From a virus, in IMG/VR virus record IMGVR_UViG_3300037585_000179, positions 1-29,172 of that record: a stretch of 29,172 nucleotides of DNA; one strand, given 5' to 3'. Made by a program: the position numbers and the translations under genes. The notes beneath the pieces are model-generated. The model was not told the origin of the DNA. It worked only from the letters and a program-made list of their open reading frames with translations, and searched no databases. This document shows, one piece after another, positions 16,156 to 24,010 of the stretch; within the stretch, counting starts at the first letter, position 1; each line of letters starts with the position of its first letter.

Positions 16156-17699
16156 TAGGCTCTCCTCTCAAAATTATTCATCATTTCATACATTTTTTCT
16201 GCACCTTGTTTAATACTGCCGTTACCTGCACCACGAACAGCATCTGCAGTCATTACGAATTCGTTATTAGAAAGTTTTGCGTTAACCATGTCATCTTTTT
16301 CTCCGCCTGGACCTTGTACATATCCGCCACCCATAAACATACCTCTATCAGAACCTATAAAACCACCATTTGCTGCTGCATAAGCTGGTTGTTCAAATGT
16401 TGGGAAAGGTGTAGTTAAACTAGCTAATCCAGGTGTTTCAGGCAATGGACGTCTAGCAAGAGTTCCTGCTAGTAGATCTAACATTTCGTTACCTTTTGTT
16501 GTTTGAGCTATCGCAGAATCGTAAGGCGAGCCATTTTGAGGTAGCATAGCTGTATTACCTGCTCGATTGTCTGTTATGGTTGTGTTTGTAGGAGCGTTTA
16601 CACCTTGTTGAAATGAACGAGCATTTATGTTGTTTCCCATAGGTTGCATACCAGCTATACCAACATTACTTCCTTGAATATTTTGCATAGGTATCGCTCC
16701 ACCAGAAGTTAAACCTCTGCCCATGTAAGCTGCAGCACCTGCTCCCATTGGTCCACCCATACCACCTTGTTCTTGTGCTATTCCTGTTGCGACATCAAAT
16801 CCTGTTTGCACAGCCCATTGTTCTAATGGATTTAAACTAGCATACGCAGAACCACCAGCAGATAATACTCCTGGACCGAAAGCATTAGTTCCTAGTGTTC
16901 TTAGTACTGTTGGATCTGTTATACCTATCTGTTGTGCAGCAGTTACTGCGTCCATACCACCTTGCATTAATGCTGATACGTCTGCTGCTTGAGCACTGGT
17001 TAGTCCTGCATCAACTAATGTTCCTGTACCACCAAACCCCATGCTTCGACTAAAACCACCACCGATGTCTTGGAAAAATCCACCGACACCAGATGTTTCA
17101 CCAACACCCATAGGAGTCCAATTAGTGCCACTAAAAAACGCACCTACACCATCCCATGCTGCAGCAAACGGATTACTCCATCCACCAGCAGAACTTGCAG
17201 CAGTTTTTGCAGCACTTGCTGCATTGCCAACACCTGCCCCTTGTAACACGTTAGCACCACCATAAGCGATAGCCATGTTTCTTAGTATGTCTTCTTTAGG
17301 CATAGCAGAAGTTTTAGTTCCTATTCCTGCACCTATAGAAGCACCTACTGGACCACCAATCATGCCACCTACTATAGCACCTATAACTGGACCAGCTTTT
17401 TTAACTGTTTTTCTTACACTTTTCCAAGATTTACTTAACCAACCAAACTCAGGTAATCCTGTTTCAGGGTTGATAGACATGACACCAGAACCAACAACAT
17501 ATTGATCCATAGGTACGTCTTCATAATCGAAAGCGTTTTGTAAATCTTTTCGTAAATTAGGATTCTTGTCTAGAATCTCTTGAGGAATAATCGTTTCGCC
17601 AGCTGTTAAATGCGACAGCATTGTGTCGCCATTACGACCTTGAGCAGCGAGATATTCAGCAGCACCTGCAATCCCTTGTCTTGGGGCAGTGTTCTGCAT
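16155..17699 (-). CDS. tape-measure-like or ejection-like virion protein
   Basis: A 514-residue protein with two similar terminal motifs. The N-terminal one is GRNGDTMLSHLTAGETIIP (about residues 21-39) and the C-terminal one GPGGEKDDMVNAKLSNNEFV followed by MTADAVRGAGNGS and a helical tail. The C-terminal type is common at the ends of phage tape-measure or core proteins. A glycine-zipper membrane segment (AGPVIGAIVGGMIGGPVGAS, about residues 101-125) supports insertion into the host membrane. The middle is low-complexity Gly/Ala/Met sequence. Its start overlaps the upstream 34-residue gene as TAATG, and AGGAG before its stop serves the next gene. Confidence 0.65.
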   Translation of the reverse strand: MQNTAPRQGIAGAAEYLAAQGRNGDTMLSHLTAGETIIPQEILDKNPNLRKDLQNAFDYEDVPMDQYVVGSGVMSINPETGLPEFGWLSKSWKSVRKTVKKAGPVIGAIVGGMIGGPVGASIGAGIGTKTSAMPKEDILRNMAIAYGGANVLQGAGVGNAASAAKTAASSAGGWSNPFAAAWDGVGAFFSGTNWTPMGVGETSGVGGFFQDIGGGFSRSMGFGGTGTLVDAGLTSAQAADVSALMQGGMDAVTAAQQIGITDPTVLRTLGTNAFGPGVLSAGGSAYASLNPLEQWAVQTGFDVATGIAQEQGGMGGPMGAGAAAYMGRGLTSGGAIPMQNIQGSNVGIAGMQPMGNNINARSFQQGVNAPTNTTITDNRAGNTAMLPQNGSPYDSAIAQTTKGNEMLDLLAGTLARRPLPETPGLASLTTPFPTFEQPAYAAANGGFIGSDRGMFMGGGYVQGPGGEKDDMVNAKLSNNEFVMTADAVRGAGNGSIKQGAEKMYEMMNNFERRA

Positions 17700-17803
17700 T
17701 ATTTTTTCTTAGATTTTTTGTTCTTTTTGTCTTCTGCGTATTGACCTTTAGACCAGTCTTTTCCTGCTCTAATCGTTTCTCTTCTACTTCTCATTCCAGG
17801 CAT
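17699..17803 (-). CDS. 34-residue basic peptide, first gene of the virion operon
   Basis: The short frame MPGMRSRRETIRAGKDWSKG ends in a Lys/Asn-rich tail (DKKNKKSKKK). A GGAG six bases before the ATG and the TAATG overlap with the next gene support translation. It is highly basic and probably binds nucleic acid. It could also act as a leader peptide whose translation couples to the large protein downstream. Confidence 0.55.
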   Translation of the reverse strand: MPGMRSRRETIRAGKDWSKGQYAEDKKNKKSKKK

Positions 17804-17884
17804 ATTATTCTCCACTTATATGTTAGTTATTTTGAGCAGGCTATTTGCTGTACCTGAAAAGCTGCAGTAATATACTGTACTCTT

Positions 17885-17913
17885 ATCATACTTAAAAACT
17901 CCAGAATAATAAA
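17885..17913 (-). promoter_or_regulatory. candidate promoter of the leftward virion operon
   Basis: TATGAT on the minus strand (17885-17890) has TTTATT 17 bases upstream (17908-17913). The -10 is good and the -35 poor, and it lacks the TCCTTTAC of the other promoters, which may mark a later class. The leader to the first start codon is about 75 bases. Confidence 0.4.
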
Positions 17914-17939
17914 TAAAAAACATTGAAATAAAAAACTCC

Positions 17940-17967
17940 TTTACTTTCTTGTACAATAAAGTATGAT
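17940..17967 (+). promoter_or_regulatory. promoter of the metallopeptidase gene
   Basis: TTTACT (17940-17945) and TATGAT (17962-17967) are separated by 16 bases. The upstream 11-mer TCCTTTACTTT is identical to the one in the replication promoter at 4528-4538. The predicted start lies near 17974, followed by AGAAAGGAAA and the ATG at 18000. Confidence 0.55.
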
Positions 17968-17999
17968 AAGTGTATTAAGAAACAAGAAAGGAAAATATT

Positions 18000-18734
18000 A
18001 TGAGAGATAAACAAAGATCTAAAGTGTATGCTTGGGAAAACGCAGCAAGTTGGAGTGGTAAGAGTAAAAACGAACTAGACGACACTCAAGTTTTACATAT
18101 AATCAAACAATTAGATACTAAATTAAAACGTAAGCCAACCACTGTTAGGTTCAGCAACAGGAGACATCAAAATGCAACAGCTCAAGCTTGGGGCAACATT
18201 ATTACTCTGCCTAGATCTTGGGCAAGATGCTGGTCTGTTGTACTTCACGAGTATGCTCATCTGTTAGCAGATGAGTGTAAACATGGACCAGTTTTTGTAA
18301 CAACTTTCTGTGCTTTACTTAAAAACTTTCACCCAGATAAACCTACATATAAAGAACTAAGTGCATCGTTGCGAGAGCGTAACATAGACTTTAAATCTTT
18401 ACAAGACAGCAAGTACGAGAAAAAATGTAAGCGTATAAAAATTACACTAACTAATGCTAAAAAACCTAAAGACTACGATTTTTTAGAAAACACTTCAGTG
18501 CGTGTACCCATGGGCAGATCTAGTACATATTACACAAAAGGCAAGACTACTAGAGTCGAATGGATTTTACGTGAGATACAAGATGTGGTACAAGATGTAA
18601 AAGGACACACTGAGTTAGGTCGTTTTAGTTCTGTAAAAGCTAAGTATCTAATAGAAAATGTACAAGACTTAACAGTTGGGGATATAAAGTACCTGATTAA
18701 AACAGGTAGACTTATAGCAAAAGACTCCTGTTAG
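18000..18734 (+). CDS. zinc metallopeptidase (HEYAH, SprT/WLM-like)
   Basis: A 244-residue protein transcribed alone against the flanking virion genes. The catalytic helix is WSVVLHEYAHLLADECKHGP: HExxH at residues 83-87 with Glu84 as general base, and a third likely ligand at His95 in HGPVF. This is the arrangement of SprT/WLM-type proteases, which act on DNA-bound proteins. The first 80 residues (RKPTTVRFSNRRHQNATAQA) and the Lys-rich C-terminal 130 residues could bind DNA; the C-terminus (SSVKAKYLIENVQDLTVGDI) looks like a small helical domain. It has its own promoter of the early class and a terminator behind it, so it is probably expressed apart from the virion genes. The target protein is unknown. 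Confidence 0.75.
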   Translation: MRDKQRSKVYAWENAASWSGKSKNELDDTQVLHIIKQLDTKLKRKPTTVRFSNRRHQNATAQAWGNIITLPRSWARCWSVVLHEYAHLLADECKHGPVFVTTFCALLKNFHPDKPTYKELSASLRERNIDFKSLQDSKYEKKCKRIKITLTNAKKPKDYDFLENTSVRVPMGRSSTYYTKGKTTRVEWILREIQDVVQDVKGHTELGRFSSVKAKYLIENVQDLTVGDIKYLIKTGRLIAKDSC

Positions 18735-18736
18735 AG

Positions 18737-18749
18737 GGGTAGTTTACCC
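18737..18749 (+). terminator. small hairpin after the metallopeptidase stop
   Basis: GGGTA-GTT-TACCC is a perfect five-base stem with a three-base loop, three bases after the stop codon. No T-run follows directly, so it may be an RNA 3-prime-end stabiliser that works together with the larger terminator beginning 12 bases further on. Confidence 0.4.
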
Positions 18750-18760
18750 TTAGTCAGTAT

Positions 18761-18800
18761 AAAAAAAGTCCGTGGAAGCGATTTATGGACTCCGTTTTTT
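18761..18800. terminator. bidirectional intrinsic terminator
   Basis: AGTCC (18767-18771) pairs with GGACT (18787-18791), flanked by seven A on the left and six T on the right. It lies exactly between the converging ends of the metallopeptidase gene (plus) and the thermonuclease gene (minus), and would stop transcription from both sides. Confidence 0.65.
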
Positions 18801-19161
18801 ATCCCCAGACCTTAACTTTAGTACCACCCCAATATTCTACGGCATGCCCTTCATCTATAAGCATAGCACAGATATCTTCTCCGTCTATCGTGTGAGGTAT
18901 GCCAAGAATCCTGCCATACTTACCCTTCCCTAAAGACTTGACTTGAAGTTTTTTACCACATAGTTCTATTAATCTTTCTTTTGCTTTTAATCCTAGTGCT
19001 TTTTCTGCTAAGTTTCTAGTTCTAGATTCTGGAGTATCTATACCAGCTAAACGAACACGTTGTTTAGACAGTATTACATCAAAACCTAAATCAATATTAA
19101 CATCTATCGTATCTCCGTCTATGACTCTGTCTAATGTGCAATTGTAATAAAATGGTTCCAT
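18799..19161 (-). CDS. staphylococcal-nuclease-like thermonuclease
   Basis: A 120-residue calcium-dependent nuclease of the SNase family that cuts DNA or RNA. The catalytic set is present with the spacing of the Staphylococcus enzyme: VIDGDTID (Asp17), RVRLAGIDTPESRT (Arg37, Asp42, Thr43, Glu45) and KYGRILG (Arg84). There is no signal peptide, so it acts inside the cell or in the virion. As the last gene of the late operon, two bases after a tail-fibre-like gene, it may help degrade host DNA or be carried in the particle. Similar small SNase genes are known in marine phages. Confidence 0.85.
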   Translation of the reverse strand: MEPFYYNCTLDRVIDGDTIDVNIDLGFDVILSKQRVRLAGIDTPESRTRNLAEKALGLKAKERLIELCGKKLQVKSLGKGKYGRILGIPHTIDGEDICAMLIDEGHAVEYWGGTKVKVWG

Positions 19162-19163
19162 AG

Positions 19164-19493
19164 TTATAAAGTAATTGTTATATTTCCGTTGGTTTTTACT
19201 GATACTGCACCAACTTCAGCAGTAGCTTGATAGCCTTGTGGATTAGATGGTGTGCCTAAATCTACCCAATATTCCCCAGTGTATACTTGTAAGACACCTA
19301 CTGAAGTATTCCATATAAGTGTGCCTGGATTAAAAAATAATGTATCTCTTTCTGTTGTGTTTATTTGTCGAGTGTTGTCAGGATCGAACTCTCCTAGATT
19401 TATTTCAAGAACACGGACTAATCTGTTGTAAATATCTGAAGTTATCTCTGAACCTGCTGCTAACGGAAGACGAGAAGTCAGAAGTTTGCTCAT
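19164..19493 (-). CDS. small tail-fibre-like virion protein
   Basis: A 109-residue protein with an N-terminal helix (SEITSDIYNRLVRVLEIN) followed by NTTERDTLFFNPGTLIWNTS and VGVLQVYTGEYWVDLG. The pattern TTxERDxL...GTLIxNT...LQVYxGxxWVDL is the short beta unit that recurs in tail-fibre and adsorption proteins of marine phages. Start and upstream stop overlap as ATGA. Probably a minor structural or fibre-attachment protein rather than a complete fibre, given its length. Confidence 0.6.
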   Translation of the reverse strand: MSKLLTSRLPLAAGSEITSDIYNRLVRVLEINLGEFDPDNTRQINTTERDTLFFNPGTLIWNTSVGVLQVYTGEYWVDLGTPSNPQGYQATAEVGAVSVKTNGNITITL

Positions 19494-21355
19494 CTTCTGC
19501 CATCACCTCTTATTTCTAAACGTGTAGCACCTAATCGCCAGCCTACATCGTTATTAGCATTTGTATCATCGTCGTCAGACTCAAAACGTATAACTGCTTG
19601 TCTTGCTCTTGCTCGCATATCCTTTTTCTGTGTTGTGCTACTAAGTGCATCCGTGCTTTTAGTTGATAACGAATCGCCTGGATAATCTCTTGTTTTTAAA
19701 ACAAAATTAACTTGACCTGTTTCGCTGTTGTTTAAAAAACGTACATCGGGGATTAGTTTACTTATAAATGCAAACTCTTCGCCGTCTCCTATGTCTATGT
19801 CTGCACTTTCTATGTAAACATTTGTCATAGGACTACCATCATCGTTGTACCCAAACTCATGTTGGTATAAATAATTATTTGCTGTTGCTCTTGGGTAGTT
19901 AACAATTCCTTGGTCTAACCATGCTGTTCTGCTTAAATTTCCATATGTCCAAACATTATCAGCATAGTCATAACACACATAACGATCTATTTCTGTGCTG
20001 CTAGAAGAGCAATAAAACCAACCTACTTCATCAAATTGTGCATTACTGAATGCAAAGACTTTATATATTTGTCCTAAATTAATGTCATCAAACACGTAAC
20101 TATGTACAGAGCAAGGAAGTTTTTGAACACTGCCATTATACAGATAAAAATTATCAGAACTCATCCAAAACACTCCAGGTGCAACATTGATTGAGGCATT
20201 TGGGGAAGCTAATCCTGAGCCACTGTTTAATAAATTTAACCCAAATGTGTAAGGTGGTCCAATAAACTGCATGCTGTACAAAGACGTATCAGTCCAGATC
20301 AATATTTCTTGTCTTGCTTTTATACTACCAACAATAAGACTACCTTCTGATAGACGTAAACTTCCTGCTGTATTAGTTGTTAAAGGTTCAAAATCTAAAG
20401 CATTTTCTTGGTCGCTGAAAGCTATTAACATGGGATCTACTGACCCACTTCTACTGCTTCCTGATATAGGATCAGCACCTAATACTATTAGATGTCTATC
20501 TTTTTCAGAAACGATTACTTGTAGTCCTTTTGTCGGAACTAAGTTAGCACCAGATATGTCAGACAAAACAACTGCTCGATTACTTGTACCACTACTCTCA
20601 TCCCAATAATAGATACCTCCTGCTCTTGGATTCATAACTAAGTCTTCACCAAAATGATCATGACTCCACAATCTAAGTTGATTTGTTTCAGATAATGCTG
20701 AGGTTGATCCCCACGTAGATGCTCCCCATGTACCTGCACCCCAACCTGTGCTAGCCACGTATACATCTAAACCCACGTTTATTTGGTATGCTCCATCGAC
20801 ACCTGAGCCACCATTACCACTATCGCTTGCGTTAGCAGTTACAGTTACTCCTGAAGTGTTTACAGCTGTGAATGTGTATGTGTTAACAGAAGGTACTTGT
20901 GTTATTTCATACTCTTGGTTTAAAACTGCTGCTGTTACATTTCCTCCTAAACTAACTGCTCCTGATATAGTTACAAAATCACCTACCACTGCTCCATGGT
21001 TTGAATCAGTAGCTGTAATTGTTGATGAACCATCCGTTGCAGCAAAAGTAATACCATTCGTTGTAGTTGCTCGGATAGGTGTTATATCTGTATATGTAGT
21101 ACCACCTTCTTCTAGATAATACTTACTTGTTGTACCAAGACCTAAATATTTTGTTCCTTGTAATTCTACCCAAGCATGTAATGCACGACAAGTTCCTTTA
21201 AAGGTAGTCTCATTATCTTTACGCCAGCCACCTATTTTCTGTGGTCTTCCTCTGTTAAACCTAACAAGATTACTGTCGAACCAGCCTCCTTCGCTATCAT
21301 AAGAAGTTCCTTCTCTATCTATTCCAGGTTTTAGTACAAACTTAGCTAATGGCAT
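19490..21355 (-). CDS. beta-rich virion protein, possible tail or head-tail component
   Basis: A 621-residue protein. The ATG at 21355, which overlaps the endolysin stop as TAATG, is preferred. The opening PLAKFVLKPGIDREGTSYDS, then EGGWFDSNLVRFNRGRPQKI and GGW, and the ending RQAVIRFESDDDD ... GWRLGATRLEIRGDGRR recur in podovirus-like marine phages as a structural protein of similar length. Most of it is beta-strand with Thr/Ser/Gly loops, including repeated GTWGASTWGS-type turns near residue 200. It may form a beta-propeller-like tail or DNA-stabilisation protein comparable in role to P22 gp10; that comparison is inference. It lies in the lysis/late operon rather than in the main virion cluster. 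Confidence 0.65.
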   Translation of the reverse strand: MPLAKFVLKPGIDREGTSYDSEGGWFDSNLVRFNRGRPQKIGGWRKDNETTFKGTCRALHAWVELQGTKYLGLGTTSKYYLEEGGTTYTDITPIRATTTNGITFAATDGSSTITATDSNHGAVVGDFVTISGAVSLGGNVTAAVLNQEYEITQVPSVNTYTFTAVNTSGVTVTANASDSGNGGSGVDGAYQINVGLDVYVASTGWGAGTWGASTWGSTSALSETNQLRLWSHDHFGEDLVMNPRAGGIYYWDESSGTSNRAVVLSDISGANLVPTKGLQVIVSEKDRHLIVLGADPISGSSRSGSVDPMLIAFSDQENALDFEPLTTNTAGSLRLSEGSLIVGSIKARQEILIWTDTSLYSMQFIGPPYTFGLNLLNSGSGLASPNASINVAPGVFWMSSDNFYLYNGSVQKLPCSVHSYVFDDINLGQIYKVFAFSNAQFDEVGWFYCSSSSTEIDRYVCYDYADNVWTYGNLSRTAWLDQGIVNYPRATANNYLYQHEFGYNDDGSPMTNVYIESADIDIGDGEEFAFISKLIPDVRFLNNSETGQVNFVLKTRDYPGDSLSTKSTDALSSTTQKKDMRARARQAVIRFESDDDDTNANNDVGWRLGATRLEIRGDGRR

Positions 21356-21798
21356 TACACATTCTCCCATTCTTTAGCCTGAAAAAGTAATGCTTCTGCT
21401 TCCCTTCTTCTAACTAACCCATCAAGAACCTTACCACCAGCTTTATTCCATCGTTTTATTTGTGCAGGAACTTCGTCATACTTACCTTCATTAAGGACTC
21501 GTAACAAAGTAGATTCTTGTAGATTTGTTGGACCGAGGTTGTACACCCATGAGCATAACGAGTCAAACTCGCATTGACTTAGAGAAACTTTAACTAAATT
21601 TTCTATATATCCTTCGTATTCTAACATTTCTTCTTGTAGTAAATGTTCAGCTTCGTCTTTGTTTATTTTGTCACCTTCTTTGACTTCTTTAGTGTGACCA
21701 TAACCTATTGTCCACACACCTACACTGTCTTGATAAGCGTCTAACTCACAACCCTCAAATTTTTTAATTAATGCTATACCTTCTTGTGAGATTTTCAT
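21355..21798 (-). CDS. T4-type endolysin (lysozyme, GH24)
   Basis: A 147-residue muramidase that breaks the peptidoglycan glycan strand at the end of infection. The catalytic triad matches T4 lysozyme in both identity and spacing: Glu15 in LIKKFEGCELDAYQDS, Asp24, and Thr30 in VWTIGYGHT. The C-terminal part has the usual FDSLCSWVYNLG and GLVRRREAEALLF segments. There is no signal peptide or membrane anchor, so it is a classic holin-dependent endolysin. It follows the three-TM holin gene after two bases. Confidence 0.95.
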   Translation of the reverse strand: MKISQEGIALIKKFEGCELDAYQDSVGVWTIGYGHTKEVKEGDKINKDEAEHLLQEEMLEYEGYIENLVKVSLSQCEFDSLCSWVYNLGPTNLQESTLLRVLNEGKYDEVPAQIKRWNKAGGKVLDGLVRRREAEALLFQAKEWENV

Positions 21799-21800
21799 GA

Positions 21801-22274
21801 TTAATCTTGTTTTTGCGAAGCACCAAAATAAAAACTGATAATAGCAGAAGCTAGTCCACCTAAATAACCAAGCACTAAATTAATTAAAGCTTCACTGTTC
21901 TGTTCTGGTGGTTGGATAGTTACCAAAAAGATATACCCCATAAATCCACCTACTACAAAAATGCCTATGATTCGTGCAGTCCAGTCTTTACCAAATTTTC
22001 CTCTTGCATCTTGTATATCTGCTGTTTCTAGTGCAAACAAATCAACATCAAGTTCTTTCATCTTGATTTCAAAATCAGTCTCAACTTTTTTTAACTCAGC
22101 TAACTGTTCAGGTGTTGCCTGTTCAATAGCTTTTTGTATTTTCTTAGGTTCAGGATCACAACCTAATACCTCGGATATCATATTAGCTGCCATCCCACCC
22201 ATTGGTCCACCTAAAGCAGTTCCAAGTGTAGGTGCTACAGCACCAATTACATTTTTAATTAAATCAAATTTCAT
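21801..22274 (-). CDS. three-TM holin, gene-transfer-agent type
   Basis: A 157-residue protein resembling the GTA_holin_3TM family, which makes pores in the inner membrane to release endolysin. Features are a Gly/Ala-rich hydrophobic N-terminal segment (VIGAVAPTLGTALGGPMGGM), a long charged middle (EQATPEQLAELKKVETDFEI) and two clear membrane helices, IIGIFVVGGFMGYIFLVTI (about 101-120) and INLVLGYLGGLASAIISFYF (about 131-150). Start and cyclase stop overlap as ATGA, so holin synthesis is coupled to the end of the cyclase gene. The next gene is the endolysin, which strengthens the call. Confidence 0.8.
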   Translation of the reverse strand: MKFDLIKNVIGAVAPTLGTALGGPMGGMAANMISEVLGCDPEPKKIQKAIEQATPEQLAELKKVETDFEIKMKELDVDLFALETADIQDARGKFGKDWTARIIGIFVVGGFMGYIFLVTIQPPEQNSEALINLVLGYLGGLASAIISFYFGASQKQD

Positions 22275-24010
22275 AGCGTATATATCTCCAATGACTTACT
22301 TTTACCTTTTACTTCTATAGGGTTTAATAAGTTTAGCTTAATTTTACAGTTTTGTTTAGTGCTTTCACCTATAATTAAATCTACACCGACTTGTTTAGTT
22401 GCACTCTCAAAACGTGCTGCTGTATTAACAGCGTCACCTATAGCTGTGTAATCAAACCTAGAAGCACTTCCCATGTTACCTATAACTGCGTAACCACTGT
22501 TTACACCAACTCCAATCTCTACACCTATATCTGCTTCTTTAATATTTTTCTGTATCTCTATTGCTGTAAGAACAGCCTTATGCTCATGTTCTTCTAAGTC
22601 GAGGGGTGCATTAAAAATAGCCATCATTGCGTCACCAATGTACTTGTCGACCATACCACCATATTTTTGAACAGCTTCTTGTTGTATTGTAAGAGCCTTA
22701 TTCATAATTTTAGTTACTTCTTCTGGTTCTAATTTTTCAGACATAGCTGTAAAACCACGCACATCTGTGAATAAAAACGTACAGTATCTTTTTTCACCAC
22801 CTAGCTGTAATAAATCAGGATTTTTCTGTAATTCTTTAATTTGTCTTGGATCAAGATAGTGTTCAAACTGTTTCTTTATCTGTTGTCTTAGTTTGTATTG
22901 CTCTCTAAAACGCAAGTAAAAAGCTACAGTTGTTGTTACAAACTGGCTTATCAACGACCATGTAACATCTACTAAAATATTTTGTTGTATTGTCCAGTAG
23001 CCATAAAAAACTGTGCTGCCCATAATCAAAACTGCTGCGAAAACACCTGTAGTTGTACCTAAATATGTGATTAGTGACCAAACTAACAAAACTGTTGAGA
23101 ATAAAATCAAAAGTTCAACAGCTACAGCATAATCAGGTATGTATGGACTATTTTCTATGAGTATTGACTCTGCGAGTGCAGTTTGTATTTTATGTGGTTC
23201 TAGTAAACCAGCAGGTGTAGCAATCTGTGGCATGATTCCTTTTGCTGTAAAACCTACGAACACAAATTTATTTTCCACATCCATTTCTTTTAAATTTGTT
23301 TGTGGTGTGTCTACCCAACTTACCCATTTACGACCTAGCGAATCTACAGGAACAGGGGGCAAACCTTTAACTCTTATTTCTTCGAGTCCGTTTTGATTAG
23401 TCTTTATAACATATGTATCAGCACCTGCTAGTATTTTAAGAACCTCTGTTCCATATGCTGGTGCCCAACCATCTGGTGTTCGCAACAGTAAAGGCAGTCT
23501 ACGAACTAAGCTGTCTACATCTGCTCTTGCAACAGCTAATCCTTGACTTGCATTATGCTTTAGTACGTCTATATTTTGTACAACTCCTTGAGCTTCGATG
23601 CCACCAACATCCTCGCCTAATATAACTGTGCCTGTTGTAGCTGGGTACTCATTGGTGTCGTTTTCGTACATAGCTAACACACTTGGTGCGAATGAGAGTG
23701 CTTCAGTAAACTCAAGGTCGCCACCAAATCGATCAGGTTGAGGGAATGCAACAACCCACCCCACACCTATAGCACCTTTTCGTAAAAGATTTATTTGTAT
23801 TTGTGCTAAAGTTTGTCTTGATAAAGGGTAGCCACCTTCATTAGTTATGTCTTCTTCTGTTATGTTTAGTATTGTAAAATACCCTGAAGGTTGTTGTTTA
23901 GGTACAAAAGCATCAAAAGTTTTTAGTTTCAATACATCTAAAACTGTTGACTGATTAACTACAGGTATCGTAAAAATTACAAGTAAACATATAAAAATTA
24001 TTTTTTTCAT
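22271..24010 (-). CDS. CHASE2-domain transmembrane class III adenylate cyclase
   Basis: A 579-residue receptor cyclase. An N-terminal signal anchor (IIFICLLVIFTIPVV) is followed by an extracytoplasmic CHASE2 sensor (about 25-285) with YFTILNITEEDI, SRQTLAQIQINLL, NKFVFVGFTAKG and TPAGLLEPHKIQTALAESIL. Three membrane helices lie at about 297-366, and a cyclase domain fills the rest. The cyclase has both metal aspartates (Asp416 in FTDVRGFT, Asp460 in KYIGDAMMA), the adenine-selecting pair (Lys456, Asp520) and the transition-state pair (Asn529, Arg533 in GDAVNTAARFE). It should therefore be active and make cAMP in the host cytoplasm in response to an event in the periplasm. ATG overlaps the FecR stop as TGATG and has AAGG six bases upstream. 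In bacteria CHASE2 cyclases often neighbour FecR-domain genes. Confidence 0.92.
   Translation of the reverse strand: MKKIIFICLLVIFTIPVVNQSTVLDVLKLKTFDAFVPKQQPSGYFTILNITEEDITNEGGYPLSRQTLAQIQINLLRKGAIGVGWVVAFPQPDRFGGDLEFTEALSFAPSVLAMYENDTNEYPATTGTVILGEDVGGIEAQGVVQNIDVLKHNASQGLAVARADVDSLVRRLPLLLRTPDGWAPAYGTEVLKILAGADTYVIKTNQNGLEEIRVKGLPPVPVDSLGRKWVSWVDTPQTNLKEMDVENKFVFVGFTAKGIMPQIATPAGLLEPHKIQTALAESILIENSPYIPDYAVAVELLILFSTVLLVWSLITYLGTTTGVFAAVLIMGSTVFYGYWTIQQNILVDVTWSLISQFVTTTVAFYLRFREQYKLRQQIKKQFEHYLDPRQIKELQKNPDLLQLGGEKRYCTFLFTDVRGFTAMSEKLEPEEVTKIMNKALTIQQEAVQKYGGMVDKYIGDAMMAIFNAPLDLEEHEHKAVLTAIEIQKNIKEADIGVEIGVGVNSGYAVIGNMGSASRFDYTAIGDAVNTAARFESATKQVGVDLIIGESTKQNCKIKLNLLNPIEVKGKSKSLEIYTL

Larger units (their letters stand above)
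17882..17970. repeat. 12-bp inverted repeat spanning divergent promoters
   Basis: CTTATCATACTT (17882-17893) and its exact reverse complement AAGTATGATAAG (17959-17970) face each other 65 bases apart in the 196-base gap between divergent genes. Each contains the TATGAT of the promoter on its own side, so both transcription units carry the same extended -10 box, either by shared promoter class or as a regulator site. Confidence 0.6.
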
